This document shows, piece by piece, positions 1-9,027 of a DNA stretch of 64,000 nt. Within the stretch, counting starts at the first letter, position 1. Every line of letters starts with the position of its first letter. Origin of the DNA: an uncultured Paracoccaceae bacterium (GTDB lineage Bacteria > Pseudomonadota > Alphaproteobacteria > Rhodobacterales > Rhodobacteraceae); contig CANLVD010000001.1 of NCBI GenBank assembly GCA_947494445.1, positions 186,001-250,000 on the forward strand, in the 5' to 3' direction. A program made the translations under genes and the position numbers. The notes beneath the pieces were generated by a model. The model had not been told where the DNA came from and ran no database searches. It was given only the letters and a program-made list of their open reading frames with translations.

Positions 1-1
1 C

Positions 2-214
2 CGCAAAGCGCAGTTCGAGGCGAAGATCTCGAAAGTTCGCAAGGCCGTGGAACTGTCCATGCCGAATATTTCCGATGACCTGTCCAGCGACGAGCAATCG
101 CTTGCGATGGTCATGAAGCTGTCAGATCGGTTCGAGCATCAGGCACGACCAGAGCAGACATCGCTCTTTGCCCGCATCATTCAAAACACGCCCTCACCCG
201 AGGTTATGCAATGA
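2..214 (+). CDS. C-terminal fragment of an unidentified protein
   Basis: An open frame enters from the left edge (codons start at base 2) and ends with TGA at 212-214, giving the last 70 residues of a protein. The visible part is hydrophilic, probably helical, with no membrane segment or motif I recognise. Its stop overlaps the ATG of the HlyD-family gene (ATGA), so the two are probably translationally coupled and co-transcribed. The context (a type I secretion adaptor directly downstream) suggests a secretion partner, but the tail does not resemble the usual end of an ABC exporter ATPase. Function not assigned. Confidence 0.6.
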   Translation, partial: RKAQFEAKISKVRKAVELSMPNISDDLSSDEQSLAMVMKLSDRFEHQARPEQTSLFARIIQNTPSPEVMQ

Positions 215-1512
215 TCGAAGAAGATCTGGATCGATTGCCGCCCTCAATCAGCCGGCCACTGGTATACTCCAGCGTGACCTTGCTGGCTTTTCTCTCTGTT
301 ACGGGTGTCTGGGCGGTGGTATCCGAATTCTCGACCACGATACGGGTGTCGGGCACACTCAGCTCGCAAGCACCCAGCGCTCAGGTTCAACATCCAAACG
401 GCGGGAAGGTTCGTCTCGTTGCTGTCGATTTGCTTGATCGCGTCAACAAGGGTGACGTTCTGTTTCGGCTTGATGTCGAAGATCAGACGCTGAAACTGTC
501 AGCCGTTGATCAGACCATTCGCAGGCTGGAGCAGGAACGCGGGGAAGCCCGTGCTCGTTTGGGTCTTGATATACGCCTCGCTGAGCCTGATGCCGGGAAC
601 CGCGAGGTGGAAAACTCAAGCATCACCGCGTCCTTTGCTGCGCGGGAAGAGACCTATCTCAGCCGTCAGGAGGATCTGGCGGCACAATCGGAACACGCCA
701 GGTCTCGACTGGATTTTCAGACCGCAGAAATCAAGCGTCTGGATGAACAGAAGTCGCTTCTCAAGGACCGATTGGAAAAGTTCATGCGTCTTTCCGCGCA
801 AGGTTTGACCAAAATCAGTAATGTGGAAAGCCTTATGCAGGAAGCGCTGTCGCTGGAAATTCAGATCGGCAAAGCAGATGCCGAAATGGCGGCGATAGAA
901 AACGAAATCATCAGCCTGTCACTGAGATCAAACCTAATTGAACAGGAGTACAGACAGATCCTGTCGGACGGGTTGATGGCAAATGAACGGGAATTGGAAT
1001 CCCTCAATGCAGATCGCGCCAGGTTGCTCTACACGATTGAAACGGCGGAAATCAAAGCCCCTGTTTCGGGACTGGTTTCCGCACTGAACATCGATGCCGA
1101 AGAAACAGTGGCGGCACCCGGTCAGACCTTGGCCGTTATATCCCAGCCGCTTGTGACCGCTGAACTGGATCTGAAGATCATGACCCAGTACATCGACCAG
1201 GTGTCGGTCGGGCAAGAAGGGTTACTGACACTTTCCAGTCTGCCCCAACGCAACGCGCCCAAAATCAGGATTGAGTTGACCGGCATTGCCGAGGAGCCGA
1301 TTGTCGATCCGGAGGGAAATCCGGTTGCCTATCTTGCATCGGCTTCGGTCAACTCCGACGATCTGGAAACCGCAAGACAGCAGATGGCCGATCAGTTCCA
1401 GATCTCATTGGGCATGCCCATTTCTGCGACCTTGGTGGGTCGGCCGACCACCCTGTGGAGTTATCTGACAGCGCCGTTCACCAGCATTCTGGATTCAGCC
1501 TTCGAGGATTGA
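211..1512 (+). CDS. HlyD-family periplasmic adaptor (type I secretion membrane fusion protein)
   Basis: A 433-residue membrane fusion protein that would link an inner-membrane ABC exporter to an outer-membrane TolC-type channel. One N-terminal membrane segment (about residues 18-38) follows a short cytoplasmic tail. The first half of a lipoyl/beta domain follows (about 45-90, with the VQHPNGG stretch typical of the family), then a long coiled coil (about 92-280), the second half of the lipoyl domain (IKAPVSGLV, about 283) and a C-terminal beta-barrel region. This is the order seen in HlyD/PrtE proteins. The start overlaps the preceding stop (ATGA). The exporter ATPase and the substrate are not in view. 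Confidence 0.9.
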   Translation: MIEEDLDRLPPSISRPLVYSSVTLLAFLSVTGVWAVVSEFSTTIRVSGTLSSQAPSAQVQHPNGGKVRLVAVDLLDRVNKGDVLFRLDVEDQTLKLSAVDQTIRRLEQERGEARARLGLDIRLAEPDAGNREVENSSITASFAAREETYLSRQEDLAAQSEHARSRLDFQTAEIKRLDEQKSLLKDRLEKFMRLSAQGLTKISNVESLMQEALSLEIQIGKADAEMAAIENEIISLSLRSNLIEQEYRQILSDGLMANERELESLNADRARLLYTIETAEIKAPVSGLVSALNIDAEETVAAPGQTLAVISQPLVTAELDLKIMTQYIDQVSVGQEGLLTLSSLPQRNAPKIRIELTGIAEEPIVDPEGNPVAYLASASVNSDDLETARQQMADQFQISLGMPISATLVGRPTTLWSYLTAPFTSILDSAFED

Positions 1513-1560
1513 TGCGGATCTAAAAACACTTGCGAGTGGCAATAATGATCCTGATTTCAC

Positions 1561-4437
1561 TCAGGCAACAGACCGCGTGTTCTCAGCGTCGGCCCCCTTT
1601 GACCAGTTGGCTGCGGCATCGGAAAGTTTGAATTCGGACACCAGCGCATCCAGCGAGGCAACGACATTGAGCAACCGCTGGCAATCCGACACGCTTTCCC
1701 CAGTTCGTGACGCGTTGGCTTCTGTGGCTGCATCGATCTGGGCTATCATCGCAACCGTCTCGCTCAACCCCTGAGCCTGGCTTTGGCTGGCTGTTGAAAT
1801 ATCCCCAACTGTGCCGGTCAGTTTGTCCAGATCCTGATCGATGAGAGACAGCGCCGTTCCAGTCTTCTCAACCAGATCAACACCTTCATCCACTGCAATG
1901 GAGTTCTGTTGAATAACCGCCTTGATGTCATTGGCCGCATTGGCCGAACGTTGCGCCAACGCCCGAACTTCAGCAGCCACAACGGCAAATCCGCGCCCGG
2001 CATCCCCGGCTCTGGCCGCTTCAACGGCTGCATTCAGTGCAAGAAGGTTGGTCTGAAATGCAATTGCATCGATGACGGCAAGCTGTTCGGTCACCTTGCG
2101 TGACCCCTGCGCAATCCGTCCCACCGCATCAATTGTTTGCTGAACGGTTTGCGATCCTTCGCGTGTGCGTTTTGCGACCTCCTTTGCCAGCACTTCGGCC
2201 TCCAGCGCGCCTTCGGCGTTCTCACGAACTTTGGATGATACAACATCAATCGATGACGTTGCGTCCTGCAAGGCGATTGCCTGTTGTTTGCTGTCTCGTG
2301 CGATATGTTGTGCTGATTGTTCAATACCAGTGGCTGAACTTCGCACGTCTGAAGCGTTCTTTTTGATCTTCTCGATCAGTACGGCAAGTGTCTGTGCCGT
2401 TGTATTGGTGCTGTTTCCAAGACTTGCAATTGCTCCGGCTCCGGTGACATTCACGGTTTGGGAGAAATCGGCAGATGCCATTGCGGCCAATACTGTTGAG
2501 GTTTCCGACAGCGCTTCATCAAGGCGGGAAATCATCAGATTCATATCATCGGCAAGGGCTGTCAGCACATCATCGTCAAAGGTTTCCGTCACGCGCGCCG
2601 ACAGATCTCCCTCGGCGGCAGTACGCGCGACCCGACCCAGGGATCTTCGCAGCCGATCCAGCGTTTCCACCCGCAGTGCCTCCTGCGCCTCCCGGTCTAT
2701 GCGGGCCTGCTCGGACAGGGCGTTGAACTTGGCAACATTGTCCCGGAAAACGCTCAAGGCGCGCGATATCCGACCAAACTCGTTGCGCGCTTCGTGATAG
2801 CCGGGATCGACTGTCAAATCACCCTTAGCCAGCCCCGACGTTGCCGCTGCAAGACGGCGCAAGGGCCGTGTTGTCCCAAGCCAGACGACGCCCGTGCCAA
2901 CAGCAACGATCACAAGCAGGATCAGGCATCCAAGCGCAAAAATCTGACTTTGCGCCCGGTCGAGAGAGGATTGAACCGCACGCGCCGAGTTTGAAATCGC
3001 ATCGAGGCTGTTGGCCACCAATGTCTCAGCGCCGGTGCCCATGGCAGCAACCTCTTCCAGACCCCTGCGCTCATTGGCCTCCACAGCCTCATCCTTTTCA
3101 AGTTCCAGCAGGCGCGTTTCAAACATGCCGCCTTCAACCGCTGACAGGCGATCTATGACCTGCATGTGGTCGTTGATGTCCTGTCCGGAGGCATTTGCTG
3201 CCTGATGAAGAGCATTCAGCTTCCGTTCTGCCTGTGACTGGCGTTTGACCAGCATATCCTTGTCGGTCAGCGTTAGGCTGTCGGTCAGCAGCAACACCTG
3301 ATTGTCGACGCTTCGGCTGAGCGATAACGCGGTCTCAAGATCTTTCACTTCATTGTTGATCAGGTTCTGAATGACCTGCACCGATCCATCAACAGCATCC
3401 ATGGCCTGATCGGACAGGCTGAGACCAAGTTCCGTGGTCAACAGATCAAGCGCACCATCCGCTGTTCTTCGTGCTTGTTGCAAGGCGATCAGATTTGATT
3501 GACTTGCCAACTGATCTGGAGATGTCTGACCATCCAGCAACTTTTGCACATGGGTTTGAACATCGTTTATCGCATCCAGTGTGGACGGATCCAAAGGCAC
3601 CTGCATTTCCTGATATTGCTCGATTGCCTTGGTCAGCCGAATCCGCTCAGCTATGGAAAGACCTCTGAGTCTTCGTTGGTTTCCACCTGGTGGGAGGGCT
3701 GCAAAACTTGCGGCCACACCGACAACCGAGTTCAGGTGCACTCTGGCAGCCAGAAGAAGCTGATAGCGAATAAGATCTTCCTCAACCAGCTTCAGGACCT
3801 TGTTGCGGCTGGCCCAGATTGCTTGGGCCTCGGCCATTGAAAGCCCGGCGCGGGATTGCTGAATCACCACCTGAATATCACGCTGTATGATCGCGCGTGC
3901 ATCCAGCAGAGCTTCAAGATCACTTGCGATTTTAGCGCGATGTTCCAATAGGTCATGCTTGTCCTGGATCAGTGCATTGGTCACAGTTGTCAGACTGGTG
4001 GATGATTTCTCCAGATTTGTCCGGCCATCGCCGGGCGACAGGTTTTCAAGAACCTGTCTCATTTCTGACCGGGCGGTTTTCAGTTGAGACGCCGCTTTGT
4101 CCAAAGCTTCGATATCCGGTGCAGAAGAGACTGCCCCAATCGCGTAGGAAATGTCATGGGCACCGCTGGACACATCCGCCGAAGCAGCGATTTGCGGCAC
4201 ACGTTCATGCTTGAGAACCTGAAATTCAGCCTCGATCTGACTGAACTTGATGGAACTGAGCAGCAAAGCGGACATGGTCAGCACGCCAACAAGGGCAAAA
4301 CACAGCAGAATTCGGCTTCCGACCCCGATCTGAGGCAGTTTCGGCAATCGATGAAGAATGGACATGGGGCATCTCACAACCAGTTCGATGCCTTCTAGAC
4401 GCCTGCCTGTTACCGAAGACTTAAATGTTGCATTCAA
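1561..4437 (-). CDS. Methyl-accepting chemotaxis protein with large periplasmic sensor and tandem HAMP
   Basis: A 958-residue transmembrane chemoreceptor. Membrane segments lie at about residues 43-62 and 499-521, enclosing a periplasmic helical sensor of roughly 435 residues, far longer than the 150-residue sensor of classical receptors. A HAMP domain (about 522-575) follows, then a second HAMP-like segment (about 590-650) and the signalling bundle, whose hairpin tip is recognisable by [17 protein letters not shown]. No CheR-binding pentapeptide ends the protein. An internal ATG at 4365 (residue 25) is equally plausible as the start because neither candidate has a strong ribosome binding site. 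It is the last gene of a possible operon with the glycerate kinase 30 bases upstream. The ligand is unknown. Confidence 0.92.
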   Translation of the reverse strand: MNATFKSSVTGRRLEGIELVVRCPMSILHRLPKLPQIGVGSRILLCFALVGVLTMSALLLSSIKFSQIEAEFQVLKHERVPQIAASADVSSGAHDISYAIGAVSSAPDIEALDKAASQLKTARSEMRQVLENLSPGDGRTNLEKSSTSLTTVTNALIQDKHDLLEHRAKIASDLEALLDARAIIQRDIQVVIQQSRAGLSMAEAQAIWASRNKVLKLVEEDLIRYQLLLAARVHLNSVVGVAASFAALPPGGNQRRLRGLSIAERIRLTKAIEQYQEMQVPLDPSTLDAINDVQTHVQKLLDGQTSPDQLASQSNLIALQQARRTADGALDLLTTELGLSLSDQAMDAVDGSVQVIQNLINNEVKDLETALSLSRSVDNQVLLLTDSLTLTDKDMLVKRQSQAERKLNALHQAANASGQDINDHMQVIDRLSAVEGGMFETRLLELEKDEAVEANERRGLEEVAAMGTGAETLVANSLDAISNSARAVQSSLDRAQSQIFALGCLILLVIVAVGTGVVWLGTTRPLRRLAAATSGLAKGDLTVDPGYHEARNEFGRISRALSVFRDNVAKFNALSEQARIDREAQEALRVETLDRLRRSLGRVARTAAEGDLSARVTETFDDDVLTALADDMNLMISRLDEALSETSTVLAAMASADFSQTVNVTGAGAIASLGNSTNTTAQTLAVLIEKIKKNASDVRSSATGIEQSAQHIARDSKQQAIALQDATSSIDVVSSKVRENAEGALEAEVLAKEVAKRTREGSQTVQQTIDAVGRIAQGSRKVTEQLAVIDAIAFQTNLLALNAAVEAARAGDAGRGFAVVAAEVRALAQRSANAANDIKAVIQQNSIAVDEGVDLVEKTGTALSLIDQDLDKLTGTVGDISTASQSQAQGLSETVAMIAQIDAATEANASRTGESVSDCQRLLNVVASLDALVSEFKLSDAAANWSKGADAENTRSVA

Positions 4438-4467
4438 CCCTTTGTTTTATTGGCGAATGGATCGCGT

Positions 4468-5739
4468 TCAGACCGGTTTTGGCGTGACCAGAACAGCGCG
4501 AAAGTCGTTCACATTGGTCAGCGTCGGACCCGGAACCACCTGTGCATCCACGGTTTTGAAAAATCCATGGCTGTCGTTGGTTGCAAGCGCTTTGGTGATG
4601 CCGGCACCCACTTGCTGGGCAATTGTCAATGTATCCGGCGACACAATTGCACCTGCGACCTCTGCCGCGCCATCTACCCCGTCAGTGTCACAGGCCAGAC
4701 CCCAGATACCCGCCGCACCATCCAACGCATTGGCAAGCGCCAGACAGTATTCCGCGTTTGGCCCCCCGATGCCATCACCACGGCGGGTGACCGTGCATTC
4801 GCCTCCTGACAGGAGCACCACGCCCTTTGCGCTTTCGGCCAACCCTGCCTGAAGCTCCAACGCCAATTTCGCGTGAGACACCGCAAGATCACGTGCTTCT
4901 CCCTCTATGGCATCGCCGAGTATCTGCACATCGTATCCCTGAGATTGTGCGATCTTCCCTGCCGCGGCCAGTGATTGAGACGGCGCAGCGATGATCCTGT
5001 TTTCACAACGCGACAATCGCGGATCGTCCGTGCGCACCACACCTGTTTGACCATTCAGAACGGCTGCAACCTTGGCTGAGGGCTGAACATCATAGCGGTC
5101 CAGCAGATCAAGCGCTTGTGCCTGCGTGCTGTCATCCCCAACTGTGGGCCCGGATGCGATCAGGGCCGGATCATCGCCCGGAATGTCCGAGATCATCAGG
5201 CTCAACATATGCGCCGGATGCGATGCCGCCGCCATCTGGCCGCCTTTGACGCGCGACAGATGTTTGCGCACGATGTTCATTGCACCGATCGGCGCGCCCG
5301 ATGCCAGCAGGTCCGATGTCAGTGCCTGCTTGTCATCCAGACTCAGGTCCCCCGCTGGACTTATCAGCAAGGCCGATCCTCCACCCGAGATCAGGGACAA
5401 AACGAATGTGTTTTCGTCAGCCGTCGCAAGCAGATCAAGCAGCCGGTTGGTAGCGATCTGACCGGCGTGATCGGGGACGGGATGTGCCGCCTCGACAATC
5501 TCGATCCCTTGGGTCGGCCGGCCATAGCCATAACGCGTGATGACAAGCCCTTCACACGGTCCCCATACGCTTTCGACCGCCTCGGCCATGCGGGCCGATG
5601 CCTTACCTGCGCCCACCACCAGAACGCGGCCCTTTGGTTTGTCGGGAAGGGCGGCTGGAACGCACAGCATGGGGTCCGCGACGCGAACAGCCTCGTCGAA
5701 CAGGCGGCGCAAGAGGTCGGTCTGGGGCGATGGAGTCAT
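4468..5739 (-). CDS. Glycerate 2-kinase (GckA/TtuD, MOFRL family)
   Basis: A 423-residue glycerate kinase of the MOFRL type, often annotated as hydroxypyruvate reductase TtuD. It is expected to phosphorylate D-glycerate to 2-phosphoglycerate in the serine cycle, glyoxylate or tartrate metabolism. Visible family marks are VLVVGAGKASARMAEA near residue 39, the HPVPDHAG segment near residue 86, and LISGGGSALL near residue 116. The C-terminal MOFRL domain carries LLSGGECTVT and the D-T-D-G-x-D-G segment. A GAGGA-like ribosome site lies about 10 bases before the ATG. The aldo/keto reductase gene ends 12 bases upstream, so the two are probably one transcript, perhaps handling small hydroxy acids or aldehydes. 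Confidence 0.9.
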   Translation of the reverse strand: MTPSPQTDLLRRLFDEAVRVADPMLCVPAALPDKPKGRVLVVGAGKASARMAEAVESVWGPCEGLVITRYGYGRPTQGIEIVEAAHPVPDHAGQIATNRLLDLLATADENTFVLSLISGGGSALLISPAGDLSLDDKQALTSDLLASGAPIGAMNIVRKHLSRVKGGQMAAASHPAHMLSLMISDIPGDDPALIASGPTVGDDSTQAQALDLLDRYDVQPSAKVAAVLNGQTGVVRTDDPRLSRCENRIIAAPSQSLAAAGKIAQSQGYDVQILGDAIEGEARDLAVSHAKLALELQAGLAESAKGVVLLSGGECTVTRRGDGIGGPNAEYCLALANALDGAAGIWGLACDTDGVDGAAEVAGAIVSPDTLTIAQQVGAGITKALATNDSHGFFKTVDAQVVPGPTLTNVNDFRAVLVTPKPV

Positions 5740-5751
5740 TGTTGGAAATCC

Positions 5752-6684
5752 TCAGGCTTCTTCAAGCCGGTCTGTTGCTGGTGGCGGCGCCGGTGTCAGG
5801 GATGACAGTCTGACGTATAAAGCATCCGTCATCTCAAACTCTGCCGCTGCCAAGGACGGTGACAACTGGGCCAGGGTTCGTGCTGAAATGATAGGCTGTG
5901 GTGATGTGGGATGTGCGGCAACCCAGGCTACTGCCAGGGTTGCGGGCGACACCTCAAGATCCGTTGAAAGGTCAGACAGAGCTGCTGCGGCTGCATGCAT
6001 CCAGTCCTGACTGTAGCGTTTTTCATAAGTCTCCACCGAAGTCAGGCGACCGGTTTCACCCTTGGTGTATTTGCCAGTCAGCAAGCCTCCCCCCAACGGA
6101 GAATAGCTGGCAACATCAATACTTTCCGCATGTGCCATCGGCAGGATCTCAACCTCGGCCTGGCGTTTCACCAGATTGTACATTGGCTGAAGGATATCGA
6201 TGCGTGTGTTGAATTTTTGCGCCACTCCTTGCGCTTTGACAACTTGCCAGGCAGCAAAATTCGAAACTCCTATGTGCCGGAAAAGACCCTTCGATTGCAG
6301 ATCGGCCAGCGCCTCGAATGTCTCCTCCAGCGGGGTGTCTTCATTCCATTTGTGGAGGTACAGGATATCTACACTGTCCATGTTCAAACGGCATCTGCAT
6401 TCATCAAACTGTGCACGAATGTTAGTGCCGGAAGCACCGCCAAGATAAGCCACCTTGGTGGCAATGATCAGCTTGTCACGCTCGGAACTGGCGAATTTGC
6501 CAAGCAACCTTTCGGATGCACCGTCATTATAGTTATAAGCCGTGTCGAAATGCGTGATCCCTGCTGCGCGGCACAGATCATACATGCTGTGCGACACCGC
6601 TTCGTCCGCGCCACCCCCCCATTGCATGGTGCCGAAAACCAATCGTCCCTGCGCGGTTCCATCCGGATTTTTGATGTTTGTCAT
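5752..6684 (-). CDS. Aldo/keto reductase
   Basis: A 310-residue cytoplasmic NAD(P)H-dependent oxidoreductase with the (beta/alpha)8 aldo/keto reductase fold. The catalytic tetrad is visible as D47, Y52, K77 and H111 (segments HFDTAYNYNDG, ATKVAY and DILYLHKW). The start is placed at the ATG at 6684, giving MTNIKNPDG. The reading frame stays open to 6714, but the ten extra residues look unlike a protein start. It lies just upstream of the glycerate kinase on the same strand (12-base gap). The substrate cannot be told from sequence; reduction of a small aldehyde or sugar is likely. Confidence 0.88.
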   Translation of the reverse strand: MTNIKNPDGTAQGRLVFGTMQWGGGADEAVSHSMYDLCRAAGITHFDTAYNYNDGASERLLGKFASSERDKLIIATKVAYLGGASGTNIRAQFDECRCRLNMDSVDILYLHKWNEDTPLEETFEALADLQSKGLFRHIGVSNFAAWQVVKAQGVAQKFNTRIDILQPMYNLVKRQAEVEILPMAHAESIDVASYSPLGGGLLTGKYTKGETGRLTSVETYEKRYSQDWMHAAAAALSDLSTDLEVSPATLAVAWVAAHPTSPQPIISARTLAQLSPSLAAAEFEMTDALYVRLSSLTPAPPPATDRLEEA

Positions 6685-6759
6685 GGCGCGACATTTGCAT
6701 GAATATCGCAGCACTGGAAAGAGCCAGTTCCAGACCGGCCCGAAATAACGAACGCCTGT

Positions 6760-8115
6760 TCAACTGGCCTGAGAGTATCTCGCACCAGTATTGAGATAGG
6801 CATCAAAACATGAGGCAATCAGTCTGGTCAGGGGAAGGCCTTGGGGAGTGATCCTCAGCTTCATGCCGTCCAGCTCAACAAAACCCGGGAACCGCTCGAC
6901 CGCCAGCTTTGCAACCTCGGCCAGTTCCAAACCCGCTGGTCCGAAATCCTGTGCCAGTTGGTCAAAACAGACCTCCTGTCCACACATCAACATCTCGATG
7001 GCGCGCGCCCTCAACTTGTCGTCATCGCTCAGACGCAATCCCTTGTGCAAACCTGTTCCCAAGGATGCAACGCGCGCGAGATAGGCGGCCGTCGACGCCG
7101 CATTCTGAAGATAGTAACCTGCCACAGACGAAATGGCAGACGCTCCAAATCCGATCAGAGCCGCGCTGTTGTCTGTTGTGTACCCTTGGAAATTGCGTCG
7201 CAAATGCCCTTCAGTGGCGGCCTTTGCCAAATCATCTTCAGGTTTTGCGAAATGATCGATCCCGATCCTGACAAATCCCGCGCTGACCAGAACTTCAGCC
7301 ATGCGTGACGCCAGTCTGAAGCGGGCTTGTCCGTCCGGCAATGCCGCCTCATCGATCAACCTTTGCCGTCTCGCCATCCATGGCACATGCGCATAGCCGA
7401 ACAGCGCCACCCGATCGGGAGACAATTCCAGCAAGTGGTCGAGTGTCCTGAGAACCGACACCTCCGTTTGATGTGGCAACCCGTAAACCATATCAGCGTT
7501 CACCGATTTTACGCCACCGTCCCGCAACATACTTACGCACTCCCGGGTCTGCGCGATGGACTGCGGACGCCCGATGGCATCCTGTACCGCTGGCGCAAAA
7601 TCCTGAATGCCAATGCTAGCACGGGTCATGCCAATCTCAAGCAGTGCCTTCACCCGGCTTTCGTCAATCTCTGTTGGATCAATCTCGACCGAGAACGCAC
7701 CCAGCGTGGCATCTGCTGAAAGGCTTTGCAGAGCCTTTCCGAGAGCTTGCATCTGGTTTGGTGACAGGATTGTGGGTGTTCCACCCCCCCAATGCACTTG
7801 CCCAACGTTCAATGCACCGTCTGTTCGCGATCTGAACTCTGCGATCTCCTGTTTCAATCCCTCAAGATAACCATCCACAGGTGCCATGGTCCGGGTCCCT
7901 TGAGTGCGACAGGCGCAGTACCAGCACAAACGCCTGCAAAACGGGATATGGACATAAAGAGAAACCGGATCATTCCGATCCAGCGCGGCCATTTCATTCT
8001 TTACCGCCTCAATATCAATGTTCGCAGAGAATTGAGGTGCAGTCGGATAGCTCGTGTAACGCGGCACGCGCTCTGTGAACAATCCGAGTCTGGCGAAGGT
8101 ATCTGTGTGATCCAT
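6760..8115 (-). CDS. hemN: Oxygen-independent coproporphyrinogen III oxidase HemN
   Basis: A 451-residue radical SAM enzyme that decarboxylates coproporphyrinogen III to protoporphyrinogen IX without oxygen. The CxxxCxxCxC cluster motif is present (FCRRLCWYCAC), including the extra cysteine that separates HemN from HemW, and RYTSYPTAPQF follows the start as in true HemN. The frame is open up to 8451, but that upstream part overlaps the divergent fnrL gene and is not protein-like, so the ATG at 8115 (MDHTDTFARLGLF) is chosen. The gene is divergent from fnrL with an FNR box between them, implying induction at low oxygen. Confidence 0.95.
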   Translation of the reverse strand: MDHTDTFARLGLFTERVPRYTSYPTAPQFSANIDIEAVKNEMAALDRNDPVSLYVHIPFCRRLCWYCACRTQGTRTMAPVDGYLEGLKQEIAEFRSRTDGALNVGQVHWGGGTPTILSPNQMQALGKALQSLSADATLGAFSVEIDPTEIDESRVKALLEIGMTRASIGIQDFAPAVQDAIGRPQSIAQTRECVSMLRDGGVKSVNADMVYGLPHQTEVSVLRTLDHLLELSPDRVALFGYAHVPWMARRQRLIDEAALPDGQARFRLASRMAEVLVSAGFVRIGIDHFAKPEDDLAKAATEGHLRRNFQGYTTDNSAALIGFGASAISSVAGYYLQNAASTAAYLARVASLGTGLHKGLRLSDDDKLRARAIEMLMCGQEVCFDQLAQDFGPAGLELAEVAKLAVERFPGFVELDGMKLRITPQGLPLTRLIASCFDAYLNTGARYSQAS

Positions 8116-8149
8116 GCGCACATTTGCTACCTTGTGAAGCAGTGACGCA

Positions 8150-8163
8150 TTGATCTGGGTCAA
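8150..8163. promoter_or_regulatory. FNR/FnrL binding site
   Basis: The sequence TTGAT-CTGG-GTCAA matches the FNR consensus TTGAT-N4-ATCAA at 9 of 10 defined positions and sits between the divergent hemN and fnrL genes. Its centre (8156.5) is 41.5 bases upstream of the hemN start codon and 28 bases upstream of the fnrL start codon. The first spacing fits class II activation of hemN with a nearly leaderless message. The second fits occlusion of the fnrL promoter (autorepression). The site is seen directly; the regulatory directions are inferred. Confidence 0.85.
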
Positions 8164-8184
8164 AACACGTGTTCCAACTGCCTG

Positions 8185-8958
8185 ATGGCTCAGAATGCTA
8201 AACTCAAAGATCTGGCAAGCTTCCTTCCCAAACTGGATGAAGGGCGCTGCTCTGACTGTCCGATCCGACATCGCGCTGTTTGCTCTCATTGCGATCAGGA
8301 TGAACTGGTCATCCTTGAAGAGATGAAATCCTACAAGACGCATAAGGCAGGCGACACGATCCTTTGGGCAGGGGATCCGATGACCCATGTCGGTTCGGTG
8401 GTCAGCGGATGTGCAGCTCTCACCTCGACAATGGAAGATGGACGGCGGCAAATGGTCGGTCTTCTGTTGCCCAGTGATTTTGTCGGAAGGCCGGGGCGGA
8501 ATGAGGCCCCTTATGATGTGGTCGCCGCGACAGACGTGACCCTGTGCCTGTTCCGCAAACCCTCGTTCGAGGCTTTGCTGCGTGACACACCGTCTGTAGA
8601 ACGTCGTCTGCTTGAACTAACGCTCGATGAGTTGGATGCAGCACGCGAATGGATGATTGTTCTCGGGCGCAAGACAGCGCGCGAACGGATTGCAAGCTTC
8701 CTGTCCATTCTGGCGCGCCGGAATGCAGTCCTGAATCGTACGCAGCCCCACAATGGCATGAGTTTTGATCTGATCCTCACACGTGAGGCGATTGCCGACT
8801 ATCTCGGCATGACCATTGAGACCGTCAGCCGACAATTCACGGCGCTTCGCAAGGATGGGGTCATTTCGCTTGAGGGCACCCGCAAGGTCACAGTCATGGA
8901 TTTTGTTCGCCTGATGGATGAAGCTGGCGATGACAGCGATGGCGGGATGCTGGGCTGA
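8185..8958 (+). CDS. fnrL: FnrL, oxygen-sensing Crp/Fnr-family regulator
   Basis: A 257-residue transcription factor of the FnrL group that controls microaerobic and anaerobic genes through an oxygen-labile 4Fe-4S cluster. Candidate cluster ligands are in the N-terminal cysteine set C22, C25, C33, C36 (CSDCPIRHRAVCSHC) together with C121, which corresponds to the central cysteine of E. coli FNR. A cyclic-nucleotide-fold sensor domain follows. The C-terminal helix-turn-helix has the recognition segment ETVSRQFTAL, whose E-S-R pattern reads TTGAT half-sites. The start at 8185 is needed to keep all the cysteines. It is divergent from hemN, as in other Rhodobacterales. Confidence 0.95.
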   Translation: MAQNAKLKDLASFLPKLDEGRCSDCPIRHRAVCSHCDQDELVILEEMKSYKTHKAGDTILWAGDPMTHVGSVVSGCAALTSTMEDGRRQMVGLLLPSDFVGRPGRNEAPYDVVAATDVTLCLFRKPSFEALLRDTPSVERRLLELTLDELDAAREWMIVLGRKTARERIASFLSILARRNAVLNRTQPHNGMSFDLILTREAIADYLGMTIETVSRQFTALRKDGVISLEGTRKVTVMDFVRLMDEAGDDSDGGMLG

Positions 8959-9027
8959 CGCGTAAAGGTCTTGCTGACACTCTGACCGCAGCCTGCTAGA
9001 TTCTCTCAAAACGAGCAGAAAGCCGGC

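Noticed and set aside
6760-8451. Longer 563-codon form of hemN
   Set aside because: The extra 112 codons overlap fnrL and the FNR box and lack similarity to HemN starts; ATG 8115 gives the family length.
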